From the NCBI RefSeq assembly GCF_001425265.1, contig NZ_LMEC01000011.1, positions 559,585-623,584 of the forward strand: a DNA stretch of 64,000 nt, given 5' to 3'. Positions 27,307 through 37,308 of this stretch are shown here, in pieces; positions within the stretch are counted from its first letter, which is position 1, and every line of letters begins with the position of its first letter. A program made the position numbers and the translations under genes. This stretch comes from Massilia sp. Root418 (GTDB taxonomy: Bacteria; Pseudomonadota; Gammaproteobacteria; Burkholderiales; Burkholderiaceae_D). The notes beneath the pieces were generated by a model that saw only the letters and a program-made list of their open reading frames with translations, was not told where the DNA came from and searched no databases.

Positions 27307-30171
27307 TTAAGCGAACTTGCGCTTTTCCCCCGCGCCGAACAGGTTGCTGTGGCAGCGGCCGCACAGCGTCGGGTGGTCGGCGTGCGCGCCCACGTCGGCG
27401 CGGTAGTGCCAGCAGCGCTCGCACTTGGCCGCGGACGATGCCGCAACGGCCACCGCCTCGTCGGCTTCCGCCGCCACTTCCACTGCCTTGGCCTGCGAGG
27501 TGATGAAGACGAACTTCAGGTCCTCATCCAGGCTGGCCAGCAGCCGGTACTTCTCGCCGGCGGCCTTGATCTCCAGCTCGGCCTGCAGCGAGGAGCCGAT
27601 GGCGCCCGAGGTGCGCAGGTCTTCCAGCTGCTTGGTCACGCCGGTGCGCACGTCGCGCAGGGCGGCGTACTTGGCCAGCAGGGCTTCGGAGTCCGCCACG
27701 GCCGGCAGTTCCCACCAGGTCTGGGTGAAGATGGTTTCATCGCTGGCCTGGTATGCTTCGGCGCCGGCAAATACCGCCCACGCTTCCTCGGCGGTGAAGG
27801 ACAGCATCGGCGACATCAGGCGCAGCAGGCTTTGCGTGATGTGCCACAGCGCGGTCTGCGCCGAACGGCGCTGCTGCGAATCGACGGCCGAGGTGTACAG
27901 GCGGTCCTTCAGGATGTCCAGGTAAAAGCCGCCCAGGTCTTCCGAGCAGTAGTTCTGCAGCTTGGACACCACCGGGTGGAACTCGTAGTTCTCGTAGTGT
28001 TTGGCGATGTCGGCCTGCAGGCGCGCCATGTCGGCCAGCGCGTAGCGGTCGATCTCCAGCAGCTCGGCCACCGGCACGGCGTTCGCCTTCGGATCGAAGT
28101 CCGAGGTGTTGGCCAGCAGGAAGCGCAGCGTGTTGCGGATGCGGCGGTAGGACTCGGTCACGCGTTTGAGGATCTCGTCCGAGATCGACAGCTCGCCGGT
28201 GTAGTCGGTGGCGGCCACCCACAGGCGCAGGATGTCGGCGCCCAGCTTGTTCGACACGTCCTGCGGCGACACGGTGTTGCCGATCGACTTGGACATCTTC
28301 TTGCCCTCGCCGTCCACCACGAAGCCGTGCGTCAGCAGCGCCTTGTAGGGCGCGCTGCCGTTCAGCATGGAGGAGGTCAGCAGCGAGGAGTGGAACCAGC
28401 CGCGGTGCTGGTCCGAGCCTTCCAGGTACAGGTCGGCGGGGAAGGCGCTTTGTTCCTTGTGCGAGCCGCGCAGCACGGTCTGGTGCGTGGTGCCGGAATC
28501 GAACCACACGTCCAGCGTGTCCTTGTTCTTCTCGTACAGGGCCGCGTCCTCGCCCAGCAGGGTGGCCGGGTCCAGCGACAGCCAGGCATCAATGCCGTTC
28601 TTCTCGATCAGCTGCGCCACCTGTTCCAGCAGCTCCGGGGTGCGCGGGTGCAGGTCGCCGCTCTCCTTGTGGATGAAGAAGGCCATCGGCACGCCCCACT
28701 GGCGCTGGCGCGACAGGGTCCAGTCCGGACGGTTGGCGATCATGCCGTGCAGGCGCGCCTGGCCCCAGTCCGGGAAGAACTGCGTTTCGTCGATGGCTTT
28801 GAGCGCGGTCTGGCGCAGGGTGGCGCCGCCGTCTTTCGGATGCGCGTCCATGCCCGCGAACCACTGCGAGGTGGCGCGGTAGACGATGGGGGTCTTGTGG
28901 CGCCAGCAGTGCATATAGCTGTGGTCGAACATCTTCAGTTCGAACAGCGCGCCCGCTTCGCGCAAGGCGTCGCAGATCGGCTTGGAAGCTTCCCAGATGG
29001 TCAGGCCGCCGAACAGCGGCAGGGTAGGGACGTATTTACCGTCGCCCATCACCGGCTTGAGGATCTCGTCGTCCTTCATGCCGTGCGCCTTGCAGGAGAT
29101 GAAGTCGTCCTGGCCGTAGGCGGGCGCCGAGTGCACCACGCCGGTGCCGCTCTCGGTGGTCACGTAGTCGGCCAGGTAGGCCGGCGACAGGCGGTCGTAG
29201 AAGGCGTCGCGCGCGTGCAGCGGGTGCTTGAAGCTGATGCCGGCCAGGTCCTGGCCCATGCAGGTGCCGATGGTGGTGCCTTCGAGCTTGTAGCGCGCCA
29301 GGCAGGACTCCACCAGGTCTTGCGCCAGGATCAGCAGCAGCGGCTGGCCGTCGCGTTCGGCCTGCACCAGCGCGTATTTCACTTCGGCGTGCACGTTCAG
29401 GGCCTGGTTGGACGGGATGGTCCACGGGGTGGTGGTCCAGATCACGATGAAGCCGTTCTGCGTCGGCAGGGCCGGCAGGTCGAAGGCCTTGGCCAGCTTG
29501 TCGAATTCATGGAAGGCGAAGCCGACGTCGATGGCCGGATCGCGCTTGTTCTGGTATTCCACTTCCGCCTCGGCCAGTGCCGAGCCGCAGTCGAAGCACC
29601 AGTTCACCGGCTTCAGGCCGCGGTATACGTAGCCCTTCTCCAGCAGCTTGCCGAGGGCGCGCAGCTCGTCGGCTTCGTTGGAGTAGTTCATGGTCAGGTA
29701 AGGGTTCTCCCACTCGCCCAGCACGCCCAGGCGGATGAAGTCCTTCTTCTGGCGCTCGACCTGCTCGTAGGCGTAGGCGCGGGCCTTGGTCAGCACGTCC
29801 GCGGTCGGCAGGTTCTTGCCGTGCAGTTTTTCGATCTGGATCTCGATCGGCATGCCGTGGCAATCCCAGCCCGGCACGTAGGGCGCGTCGAAGCCGGCCA
29901 TGGTGCGGGCCTTGACCACCATGTCCTTGAGTACCTTGTTGACGGCGTGGCCGATGTGGATGTCGCCGTTGGCGTAGGGCGGGCCATCGTGCAGCACGAA
30001 CTTCGGACGGCCGGCGGCAGCCTTGCGGATGCGCTGGTAGATCTTCTTCTCTTGCCAGTCTTTGACCCAGGTCGGCTCGCGCTTGGCGAGGTCGCCGCGC
30101 ATCGGGAACGGGGTTTCGGTCATATTGACCGGGTACTTGCTTTCAGCCTTCTTTGGTTTGTTGTCGGACAT
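27307..30171 (-). CDS. ileS: Isoleucyl-tRNA synthetase
   Basis: 954 residues, the normal bacterial length, attaching isoleucine to its tRNA. Class I signatures are intact: HIGH in [11 protein letters not shown] and KMSKS in [13 protein letters not shown]. The CP1 editing domain includes [14 protein letters not shown]. The C-terminal zinc finger [12 protein letters not shown]...CGRC is present, as in the E. coli-type enzyme. I use the ATG at 30171 (MSDNKPKK); an in-frame TTG four codons upstream has no better ribosome site. It lies between ribF and lspA. Confidence 0.97.
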   Translation of the reverse strand: MSDNKPKKAESKYPVNMTETPFPMRGDLAKREPTWVKDWQEKKIYQRIRKAAAGRPKFVLHDGPPYANGDIHIGHAVNKVLKDMVVKARTMAGFDAPYVPGWDCHGMPIEIQIEKLHGKNLPTADVLTKARAYAYEQVERQKKDFIRLGVLGEWENPYLTMNYSNEADELRALGKLLEKGYVYRGLKPVNWCFDCGSALAEAEVEYQNKRDPAIDVGFAFHEFDKLAKAFDLPALPTQNGFIVIWTTTPWTIPSNQALNVHAEVKYALVQAERDGQPLLLILAQDLVESCLARYKLEGTTIGTCMGQDLAGISFKHPLHARDAFYDRLSPAYLADYVTTESGTGVVHSAPAYGQDDFISCKAHGMKDDEILKPVMGDGKYVPTLPLFGGLTIWEASKPICDALREAGALFELKMFDHSYMHCWRHKTPIVYRATSQWFAGMDAHPKDGGATLRQTALKAIDETQFFPDWGQARLHGMIANRPDWTLSRQRQWGVPMAFFIHKESGDLHPRTPELLEQVAQLIEKNGIDAWLSLDPATLLGEDAALYEKNKDTLDVWFDSGTTHQTVLRGSHKEQSAFPADLYLEGSDQHRGWFHSSLLTSSMLNGSAPYKALLTHGFVVDGEGKKMSKSIGNTVSPQDVSNKLGADILRLWVAATDYTGELSISDEILKRVTESYRRIRNTLRFLLANTSDFDPKANAVPVAELLEIDRYALADMARLQADIAKHYENYEFHPVVSKLQNYCSEDLGGFYLDILKDRLYTSAVDSQQRRSAQTALWHITQSLLRLMSPMLSFTAEEAWAVFAGAEAYQASDETIFTQTWWELPAVADSEALLAKYAALRDVRTGVTKQLEDLRTSGAIGSSLQAELEIKAAGEKYRLLASLDEDLKFVFITSQAKAVEVAAEADEAVAVAASSAAKCERCWHYRADVGAHADHPTLCGRCHSNLFGAGEKRKFA

Positions 30172-30234
30172 AGCGATCTTCAAGTGGGTGTATCTGTGTG
30201 CTTTTCGGGACTGCTGCGGGTACTGCCGGCAGAG

Positions 30235-31218
30235 TCAAATTCGGTCGGTGGCGTTGACGGCGCCGCTGCTGGTGCGCTTGGCAAACCAGGCGCGCGCCAG
30301 TCCGGCGTCGCGGTCGATGGCGGCGGTCAGGGTGGGCAGGTCGATGAACTTCTCTTCGTCGCGGATCTTTTCCAGGAATTCCACGCGCACGTTCTTGCCG
30401 TAGCAGGACTGGGCGTAGTCGAAGATGTGCACTTCCAGCAGCGTGCGGCCGGCGTCTTCCACGGTCGGGCGCACGCCCAGGCTGGCCACGGCCGGCAGCG
30501 GGCCCCGGCTGTCATCCAGGCCGTGCACCTGCACGATGAAGATGCCGCCCAGGGCAGGGCGGTGCGGAACGCGCAGGTTCAGCGTGGGGTAGCCGATGGT
30601 TCGGCCCAGCTTGGCCCCGTGGATCACGTGGCCGGAAATCGAGTACGGGTGGCCCAGCAGTTGCTCGGCATGGGCGAAGTCGCCTTCGGACAGCGCGGCG
30701 CGCACCGCCGAAGAGGAGATGCGGGTGGCGCCCTTCATCACGGTGGGCAGGGTGTGCACCTCGAAGCCGTACTGGCGGCCCGCTTCGATCAGCATGGCCA
30801 CGTTGCCGGCGCGGCGCGCGCCGTAGCAGAAGTCGTCGCCCACCATCAGCCATTTCACGTGCAGCCCTTCGACCAGCACGTTTTCGGTGAATTCCTGCGG
30901 CGTGAGCGAGGCGAAGGCATTGCTGAAATGCTCGACGATGACGCGGTCGATGCCGTTATTTTCCAGCGATTGCAGCTTGTCGCGCAGGTTGGCGATGCGG
31001 GCCGGGGCCTTGGACAGGTCGCCGGCCTTGCGGGCGAAGAATTCGCGCGGGTGCGGCTCGAAGGTCATCACGGCCGCCTCCAGGCCCAGCTGGCCGGCCG
31101 CCGCGCGCACTTGCGCCAGCAGCGCCTGGTGGCCGAGGTGGACGCCGTCGAAGTTGCCTATCGTGAGCGCGCAGGGCGCGCGCGCCGCTGCATTGGGTAG
31201 TCCGCGAAATACCTTCAT
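30235..31218 (-). CDS. ribF: Bifunctional riboflavin kinase/FAD synthetase
   Basis: 327 residues; converts riboflavin to FMN and then FAD. The N-terminal adenylyltransferase shows ALTIGNFDGVHLGHQALL and VMTFEPHPREFF, with SSSAVRAALSEGDF later. The C-terminal kinase has GRTIGYPTLNLRVP and the catalytic Glu region TLLEVHIFDY. It heads the ribF-ileS-lspA order that is common to proteobacteria. Confidence 0.96.
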   Translation of the reverse strand: MKVFRGLPNAAARAPCALTIGNFDGVHLGHQALLAQVRAAAGQLGLEAAVMTFEPHPREFFARKAGDLSKAPARIANLRDKLQSLENNGIDRVIVEHFSNAFASLTPQEFTENVLVEGLHVKWLMVGDDFCYGARRAGNVAMLIEAGRQYGFEVHTLPTVMKGATRISSSAVRAALSEGDFAHAEQLLGHPYSISGHVIHGAKLGRTIGYPTLNLRVPHRPALGGIFIVQVHGLDDSRGPLPAVASLGVRPTVEDAGRTLLEVHIFDYAQSCYGKNVRVEFLEKIRDEEKFIDLPTLTAAIDRDAGLARAWFAKRTSSGAVNATDRI

Positions 31219-31312
31219 GGGAATCTGGAGCGAAAACTGGGCTAAATGGGGGATTATACGGACTGTTGGCCGGATTCACATGGGGAAACACCGCGCTGCA
31301 CCATATAAACGC

Positions 31313-31347
31313 AAAAAAGCGCTGCGGGCGTGAGCCGGCAGCGCTTT
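31313..31347 (-). terminator. Intrinsic terminator of the tonB-exbBD-TPR operon
   Basis: On the minus strand AAAGCGCTGC and GCAGCGCTTT form a strong stem with a 12-base loop followed by six T, 18 bases after the stop of the TPR gene. Confidence 0.9.
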
Positions 31348-31364
31348 GCTTCCCGCGTGGGAAA

Positions 31365-32588
31365 TTACATCGGGTGGTTGATCTGCATGATGTTGTAGCG
31401 GGCCAGTTCGGCTTCGCCTGCAGTGCCCTTGACCGACTTCAGCGTGGTCAGTGCAGCTGCCTTCTTGCCGGCAATGGCTTGCGCCTGGCCGTAGTGCAGC
31501 TTCATCTCTTCAGGACGGCGCGCGGTGCCGAACTTGATGGCTTGGTCCATCAGTTTCAGGCCGGCGTCGCCTTTGCCTTCGCTGACCATGGCGTAGCCCA
31601 GGTTGGCCAGGCCGTCGGCGTCCTTGTTCTTGATGAACTCGGCTTCGGCGGTGGCACGGTTCTTCTGCGCTTCGGCTTCGGTCTTCAAGGCCAGGTCTTT
31701 CAGGCGCTGGTGGCGGCCGGCGTCGGCGCCGGTGCCCAGGGCACCCTTCTTGTAGCCTTGCTCGATCACTTTCAGCGCTTCAGCCGGGTTGGCCACTTGC
31801 AGCGCCAGCTGGCCCATTTCCATGTATTCGTTCGGCTTGGTCAGCAGGCCCAGCGCCAGTTTCAGGCGCAGCAGGTCCAGGTTCAGGGTGCTGGAGAAGC
31901 CCGGCTTGCCTGCCACGCGGTTCAGCAGGTCGGCCCAGTAGCTGGTTTTCGGGTAGCTGCCGGCCAGCTTTTCCAGGGTGGCCACGTAGCCGGCCTTGTC
32001 GTTCTGTTTCAGCTGGATGTTGGCCAGCATCTGCAGGTTCGCTTCCGACTGTTTGCCGCCGGCTTGCAGTTCCTTGGCCGCTTCGGCGTATTTGCCGCTC
32101 ACGTAGTAGGTCTGCACCAGCAGGTCGTGCATGGTGGCGTCGTTCGGGCTGTCCTTCAGCGCGCGCTGGATCCAGGTGATGGCTTTCGGGTAGTCCTTGG
32201 CGCCGTAGTACATGCCGGCCAGGCCCTTGGTGAAGTTCGCGCTTTCCGAGGCGGACAGGCGGCCGGAGTTGATCACGGCTTCGAACGCGCGGATGGCGGT
32301 GTCGTTGTCGCGGGCGGCAGCAGCGGCTGCGGCGCGGACGCGCTCAATCTGGTATTTCTCGAATTCGGTCTTGCCGCCGACTGCGTCGGCTTCCTTCAGT
32401 TTGGCCAGCGCTTCCTTGTGCTTGCCGGAGCTCGTCAGCTTCTGTGCTTCCTGCAGCGGCTTGCCAACAGCGGCGCTGACGGCGTCAGCAGCGTAGGCGA
32501 CCGAGGTCAGACCAGTCAACGGGGCGGCAGCGGTGAAACCGATGGCGGCCATCACCAGGCCGAGATGAGCGAGACGAAACTTGGTCAT
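31365..32588 (-). CDS. Periplasmic TPR protein at the end of the tonB operon
   Basis: 407 residues with a signal peptide ending near SVAYAADA. The mature protein consists of helical tetratricopeptide-like repeats, for example KLTSSGKHKEALAKLKEADA, GMYYGAKDYPKAITWIQRAL and QTYYVSGKYAEAAKELQAGG. It is the last gene of the tonB-exbB-exbD-exbD cluster and is followed by a strong terminator. Extra TPR partners are found with some TonB/ExbBD systems of Oxalobacteraceae and Xanthomonadaceae, where they are thought to contact the energy complex in the periplasm; no biochemical role is established. Confidence 0.8.
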   Translation of the reverse strand: MTKFRLAHLGLVMAAIGFTAAAPLTGLTSVAYAADAVSAAVGKPLQEAQKLTSSGKHKEALAKLKEADAVGGKTEFEKYQIERVRAAAAAAARDNDTAIRAFEAVINSGRLSASESANFTKGLAGMYYGAKDYPKAITWIQRALKDSPNDATMHDLLVQTYYVSGKYAEAAKELQAGGKQSEANLQMLANIQLKQNDKAGYVATLEKLAGSYPKTSYWADLLNRVAGKPGFSSTLNLDLLRLKLALGLLTKPNEYMEMGQLALQVANPAEALKVIEQGYKKGALGTGADAGRHQRLKDLALKTEAEAQKNRATAEAEFIKNKDADGLANLGYAMVSEGKGDAGLKLMDQAIKFGTARRPEEMKLHYGQAQAIAGKKAAALTTLKSVKGTAGEAELARYNIMQINHPM

Positions 32589-32656
32589 GAGGAAGTATTC
32601 TTTCTGTAAAAACGAAATAGGCAGGAAGACCTGCCTATCGCGGAAAATAGTACGGA

Positions 32657-33085
32657 TTATTGGAACTGTTCGTTGCCGACCAGACCAATCTTGGTCACAC
32701 CCAGACGCTGGGCCGAAGCCATCACGCCTGCCACCGATTTGTACGACACCAGCTTGTTGGGGCGCAGATGCACCTCAGGCTGGTCAGCTTGCGCTGCCAC
32801 GGCGACCAGTTTCGATTCCAGGGTAGCGCGGTCAGGAACAACCTGGTTATCCCACAGAATCGTACCGTCGAAGTCGACGTCAATCGTAATGACCACTGGA
32901 TCCTTGGTAGGCGGCGGCGGGGTGCCGACCGGCATGTTCAAGTTCACCGAGTGGTTCGCTTTCGGAATGGTGATGATCAGCATGATGATCAGTACCAGCA
33001 TGACGTCGATCAGCGGCGTCATGTTCATTTCCATCATTGGTTCGGGATCCGCGCCAGCGGACGGCGAACCGACATTCATACTCAT
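32657..33085 (-). CDS. exbD: ExbD/TolR-type biopolymer transport protein (second copy)
   Basis: 142 residues: a short cytoplasmic tail, one membrane helix starting MNMTPLIDVMLVLIIMLII with the conserved proton-pathway Asp in PLIDVMLVL, and a periplasmic domain. It differs from the ExbD encoded just upstream, for example by its Pro-rich PVGTPPPPTKDP linker, so the two are paralogues and not a recent duplication. I start it at MSMNVGSPSAG; a longer reading upstream is unlikely to be translated. Confidence 0.92.
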   Translation of the reverse strand: MSMNVGSPSAGADPEPMMEMNMTPLIDVMLVLIIMLIITIPKANHSVNLNMPVGTPPPPTKDPVVITIDVDFDGTILWDNQVVPDRATLESKLVAVAAQADQPEVHLRPNKLVSYKSVAGVMASAQRLGVTKIGLVGNEQFQ

Positions 33086-33164
33086 GGTGTTTCCTTTGTA
33101 GAAGGTGACTGGACCTGCCCCGGCCAAAGCGCCGGCCGGGGCATCGAGGGTCGTGGCCTAAGCC

Positions 33165-33590
33165 TTAGCCCTTGTCAGGTGGTTCGGTGATGAAACCGAC
33201 CTTCTGGATACCAGCACGCTGAGTCGTGAAGATCACTTTGCCGATCGACTCGTACTTGGTTTCTTGGTCACCACGTACGTGCACTTCCGGCTGCGGCAAC
33301 TTCACTGCCTCTTTTTTCAGAAAATCGAACAGCTCATTCGTGTCCGCCATTTTCTTTTGATTCCAGTAGATGTCGCCATCCTTGTTAACAACGATGTTGA
33401 CGTCTTCCGGTTTGGTCTGAATTACCTGGTTGGTCTCTTCCGGCAGCTTGATCTTCTGCAGTTTGAGAACGACCGGGCTCGTAATCAGAAAGATAATCAG
33501 CAGAACCAACATGATGTCCACGAGGGGCGTCGTGTTGATCTCTGACATTACCTGATCTTCTCCGCTATCGGAGCCTACGGACATCGACAT
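33165..33590 (-). CDS. exbD: ExbD/TolR-type biopolymer transport protein (first copy)
   Basis: 141 residues with the same fold: MSEINTTPLVDIMLVLLIIF, containing the essential Asp, then a periplasmic domain ending EPPDKG. It begins five bases after exbB and works with it as the proton-driven motor for TonB. Two ExbD paralogues behind one ExbB are known in Xanthomonas, where the second is needed for only some functions. Confidence 0.93.
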   Translation of the reverse strand: MSMSVGSDSGEDQVMSEINTTPLVDIMLVLLIIFLITSPVVLKLQKIKLPEETNQVIQTKPEDVNIVVNKDGDIYWNQKKMADTNELFDFLKKEAVKLPQPEVHVRGDQETKYESIGKVIFTTQRAGIQKVGFITEPPDKG

Positions 33591-33595
33591 GGTTA

Positions 33596-34522
33596 TTATC
33601 CAATCTTTTTAGCGCCGCCGGCACGGATGGCCGAGTCAGCGGTCGACATGGCGCCCGAGATCAGCACCGAGTGCACGTCGGCGGAGAAGGCGCGCACGTC
33701 TTCCATTGCGGACTTGTTACGACGCACCAGCCAGTTGTAACCCAGAACGGCAGGCACTGCCACGAACAGACCGAACGCGGTCATGATCAGTGCTTCACCC
33801 ACTGGACCTGCCACTTTGTCGATCGACGCGTTACCGGTCATACCGATGTTGATCAGTGCATTGTAAATACCCCAAACGGTACCGAACAGACCGATGAACG
33901 GTGCGGTCGAACCCACGGTTGCCAGGAAGGACAGGCCGTCTTGCAGACGCGACTGGACTTTGTCCACAGCGCGCTGGATGGACATGGTCACCCAGGTCGA
34001 CAGGTCGATTTGTTCCAGCAGGGCGCCGTCGTGGTGCGAGGTGGCCTTGGTGCCGGTTTCAGCGATGAAGCGGAATGGCGAACCGTCGGTCAGGGTGGCG
34101 GCGCCGGCAGCGATCGACGATGCTTTCCAGAACTTGGCAGCGGATTCTTTCGACTGCTTGAAGATCTTCATCTGGTCGATCAGCTTGGTGACGATGATGT
34201 ACCACGAACCCATGGACATGATGGTCAGGATGATCAGGGTGCCACGGGAAACGAAACCACCGTTCCAGACGGCTTCGAAGCCGAATGGGTTTTCCACTTC
34301 TTCGTGGGTTGCTGCTGCCGGTGCTGCTGCTGGAGCTGCTGCTGCGTCTGCTGCTGGAGCTGCTGGAGCTGCCGCTGCATCCGCTGGCGCCGCTGCAGGT
34401 GCCGAAGCGGCTGCCGAGGCAGGCGCGTCAGCCATGGCTGGGGCGCTGACCAGAGCGGATGCTGCGGTCACCGAGAACAGCACAGCGGCCAGTACAGCGG
34501 ACAAACGGGTATTCTTAAACAT
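33596..34522 (-). CDS. exbB: MotA/TolQ/ExbB proton channel family protein
   Basis: 308 residues, longer than classical ExbB because of a cleavable signal peptide and an Ala/Pro-rich stretch (about 25-75, repeats of APAAPAADAAAAP). Three membrane helices follow; TILTIMSMGSWYIIV-like first helix, and ATVGSTAPFIGLFGTVWGIY and GLFVAVPAVLGYNWLVRR carry the conserved pore residues. It drives TonB with the proton gradient. Confidence 0.94.
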   Translation of the reverse strand: MFKNTRLSAVLAAVLFSVTAASALVSAPAMADAPASAAASAPAAAPADAAAAPAAPAADAAAAPAAAPAAATHEEVENPFGFEAVWNGGFVSRGTLIILTIMSMGSWYIIVTKLIDQMKIFKQSKESAAKFWKASSIAAGAATLTDGSPFRFIAETGTKATSHHDGALLEQIDLSTWVTMSIQRAVDKVQSRLQDGLSFLATVGSTAPFIGLFGTVWGIYNALINIGMTGNASIDKVAGPVGEALIMTAFGLFVAVPAVLGYNWLVRRNKSAMEDVRAFSADVHSVLISGAMSTADSAIRAGGAKKIG

Positions 34523-34603
34523 GCTTCCTCCAAATTGATAAAATAATCAGTTCGCTGAAATGTCAACGAAGTACTAAGTGGGACGTCACTGCTGCCCCGG
34601 TTT

Positions 34604-35266
34604 TTATTCCAGCGTCCAGACGTATTGCATTTGCATCCACGCTTGCTCCGGCTTGCCGTCGGTCATGCCAGGCTTGAATCGGCACTTGGAAATACCCGCG
34701 ATTGCGGCTTTGTCCAGGTCCCTGAAGCCACTGGATTTCACTAATTTGGATTCGACGACATGGCCGTCTACACCAATCAGGAACGATAACGTGACCGTAC
34801 CGGTTTCTTCGTTGCGCAGGGAGGATTTAGGCCACTCTGGTTTTGCGCAAGTGTTGAAGTCGGCAACTGCAGGCACGTGTACCGATTTTGCAGGCGGCGC
34901 TGGCGGTGCCGGTGGGGCAGCTGGCGCCGGTTTCTGCAGTTCGTTCGTCGCAGGTTTCACGTTGGTCGCGTTAGCGATCACGTTCTGCTGCGGCGGCGGC
35001 TGCTGCACGTTCACCTCAACCGGAGGAATGAAGGGCGGTGGTGGCGCTTTCATCTCTGGCGGTGGTGGCGGTGGCGGCAGTTCTTTCGGAGGAGGTGGTG
35101 CCACTTCCTCGATGATCTTGGTTTCTACGGGTTCGACCATTTTGGCGACCAAGCGTTTACCCAGTCCCGACACGATCCCGTAAGCCACCAGGATGTGCAA
35201 CAAGACCACGATGGTTATGCCAGTTAGATTCTTCTTGGCGTCCTTCTCGTTATGCGTGAAATTCAT
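34604..35266 (-). CDS. tonB: TonB energy transducer
   Basis: 220 residues. One N-terminal membrane helix (GITIVVLLHILVAYGIVSGL) is followed by a Pro-rich spacer (EVAPPPPKELPPPPPPPEMK and more) that spans the periplasm, and a C-terminal TonB domain with GTVTLSFLIGVDGHVVESKL, KSSGFRDLDKAAI and CRFKPG. It transmits ExbBD energy to TonB-dependent receptors such as the one at 7.6-10 kb. I use the ATG at 35266 with GGAG upstream; an in-frame TTG seven codons earlier is less likely. First gene of its operon. Confidence 0.94.
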   Translation of the reverse strand: MNFTHNEKDAKKNLTGITIVVLLHILVAYGIVSGLGKRLVAKMVEPVETKIIEEVAPPPPKELPPPPPPPEMKAPPPPFIPPVEVNVQQPPPQQNVIANATNVKPATNELQKPAPAAPPAPPAPPAKSVHVPAVADFNTCAKPEWPKSSLRNEETGTVTLSFLIGVDGHVVESKLVKSSGFRDLDKAAIAGISKCRFKPGMTDGKPEQAWMQMQYVWTLE

Positions 35267-35758
35267 GCCTGCTTTCTCCAATACCAACTCTTTTGTACTA
35301 CCTCGAACCCCGTTATGGCGACAAAAAGCTCCAGCCGCATCCGGGACGTCGGCGAATTATACATACGAATCCGTCAATTTACATAGATTTTTGCTTCCTA
35401 AAACCGGTTAAATTTCATGTGCTTAGCTGCGTTTTGACCCCCGCTGCTGCACCGTTCTGGCACAAAAAGCAAGACTTCTCGGCACGTTTTTGGGGAGTTA
35501 TTTTTCACCCCTTCACGATGTTTATTTTTCGGCCGAAAAACGGAATTAAATTGCGGAAGTGGCCTGACCAGCCGTGTAAAAGTTGGTCGACACCGTTGCT
35601 TGCCCGCAACTCAAGTACACTTGCAATATGAATAGTATAGAAGAATTTTGCTGACGGGCGCCCGTTAAGGTGGTCTTAAAAATTGTTCTATCTATATGCG
35701 CCGCGCGGCTGTGCCGCGCGGCGTAGTGGGGGCCCGGGCGCGGCGCCCGGGGGGACCA
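35267..35758. other. Noncoding region between tonB and spoVR, with possible tonB promoter
   Basis: About 490 bp without a supportable gene. On the minus strand TATAAT (complement of 35356-35361), 90 bases ahead of tonB, is a good -10 box, but no convincing -35 lies 16-18 bases upstream of it. Nearer spoVR are three GC-rich palindromes: ACGGGCGCCCGT (35654-35665), CGCCGCGCGGC/GCCGCGCGGCG with a TGT loop (35699-35723), and CCCGGGCG/CGCCCGGG. The middle one may terminate the spoVR operon, though it lacks a close T-run. Confidence 0.45.
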
Positions 35759-37297
35759 TCAACCGCCGCGGTTGCGCTTCTCGCGCTTGACTTCCAGCGT
35801 GTTAATAACATTGCCATGCGGGTCGACTGTTTCCAGGTGGACATCGAAGCCCCACAGCCGCGCCACGTGCTTGAGCACCTCGTTGGCCTGCTGGTTCAGC
35901 GGGCGCCGGTTGAACTGGGTATGGCGCAGCGTCAGCGCGCGGTCGTCGCGGGTGTTGACGGACCAGACCTGGATATTGGGCTCGCGGTTGCCGAGGTTGT
36001 ACTGCTCGGCCAGCTGCTGGCGCACATAGCGGTAGCCGAGTTCGTCGTGGATGGCCGACACGTTGAGCTTTTCGTTCTTGTCATCGTCCAGCACGGCGAA
36101 GAAGTGGAACTCGCGGATCAGGCGCGGCGACAGGTACTGGGCAATGAAGCTTTCATCCTTGAAGTTGCGCATGGCGAAGTCCAGCGTCTTGCGCCAGTCG
36201 CTGCCGGCGATGTCGGGGAACCATTCACGGTCCTCGTCGGTGGGGTGTTCGCAAATGCGCCGGATGTCGGTCATCATCGCGAAACCGAGCGCATACGGGT
36301 TGATCCCGCTGTAATAGGGGCTGTGCACCGGCGGCTGGTACACCACGTTGGTGTGGCTCTTGAGGAATTCCATCATGAAGCCCTCGGCCACCACGCCCTC
36401 GTCGTACAACTGGTTCAGGATGGTGTAGTGCCAGAACGTGGCCCAGCCCTCGTTCATCACCTGGGTCTGGCGCTGCGGGTAGAAGTACTGGCTGATCTTG
36501 CGCACGATGCGCACCATCTCGCGCTGCCAGGGTTCCAGCAGCGGCGCGTACTTCTCTATAAAGTACAGCAGGTTTTCCTCCGGCTCGGGCGGGAAGCGCG
36601 GCGCCGGCTTGTCGATCTCTTCCTCGTCGCGCCGCGGCAGGGTGCGCCACAGCTCGTTGATCTGGGATTGCAGGTAGGCTTCGCGCTCCTTCTGCTTCTG
36701 CTGTTCCTGGAACAGCGACAGCTTGGCCGGGCGCTTGTAGCGGTCCACGCCATAGTTCTGGATCGCGTGGCAGGAGTCCAGCAGCAGCTCCACCGCGTCG
36801 ATGCCGTGGCGCTGCTCGCACTCGGCGATGTAGTTCTTGGCGAACACCATGTAGTCGACGATGGCCTCGGCGTCGGTCCAGGTGCGGAACAGGTAGTTGC
36901 CCTTGAAGAAGGAGTTGTGCCCGTAGGCGGCGTGCGCGATCACCAGCGCCTGCATGGTCAGGCTGTTCTCCTCCATCAGATAGGCGATGCAGGGATTGGA
37001 GTTGATGACGATCTCGTAGGCCAGCCCCATCTGGCCGCGCTTGTAGCCTTTTTCCGTGGACAGGAAATGCTTGCCGAAAGACCAGTGGTTGTAGGACACC
37101 GGCATGCCCACCGAGGTGTAGGCATCCATCATCTGCTCGGCGGTGATGATTTCCAGCTGGTTGGGGTAGGTGTCCAGGCCGAAGTTCTGGGCGACGCGGC
37201 GGATTTCTTCATGCGCCTGCTCGATCAGCTCGAACGTCCACTCGGACTGCTCGGGCAGGGCGCGCGGATGCGGTGGGCGTTTGGTCATCTGGTTCAT
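35759..37297 (-). CDS. SpoVR family protein (YcgB-like)
   Basis: 512 residues, matching the usual SpoVR/YcgB length and sequence: WTFELIEQAHEEIRRVAQNF, DTYPNQLEIITAEQMMDAYT, the His-rich MNEGWATFWHYTILNQLYDE and DDRALTLRHTQFNRRPLN near the end. The family is needed for spore cortex in Bacillus and is a stress/stationary-phase protein in enterobacteria; its biochemical function is unknown. It is the third gene of the prkA-yeaH-spoVR unit, starting 11 bases after yeaH. Confidence 0.95.
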   Translation of the reverse strand: MNQMTKRPPHPRALPEQSEWTFELIEQAHEEIRRVAQNFGLDTYPNQLEIITAEQMMDAYTSVGMPVSYNHWSFGKHFLSTEKGYKRGQMGLAYEIVINSNPCIAYLMEENSLTMQALVIAHAAYGHNSFFKGNYLFRTWTDAEAIVDYMVFAKNYIAECEQRHGIDAVELLLDSCHAIQNYGVDRYKRPAKLSLFQEQQKQKEREAYLQSQINELWRTLPRRDEEEIDKPAPRFPPEPEENLLYFIEKYAPLLEPWQREMVRIVRKISQYFYPQRQTQVMNEGWATFWHYTILNQLYDEGVVAEGFMMEFLKSHTNVVYQPPVHSPYYSGINPYALGFAMMTDIRRICEHPTDEDREWFPDIAGSDWRKTLDFAMRNFKDESFIAQYLSPRLIREFHFFAVLDDDKNEKLNVSAIHDELGYRYVRQQLAEQYNLGNREPNIQVWSVNTRDDRALTLRHTQFNRRPLNQQANEVLKHVARLWGFDVHLETVDPHGNVINTLEVKREKRNRGG

Positions 37298-37308
37298 ATC
37301 GTGGCCGT

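Noticed and set aside
27349..31200. Very long open frame on the plus strand across ileS and ribF
   Set aside because: It is antisense to two unmistakable core genes and has a composition typical of reversed GC-rich codons.
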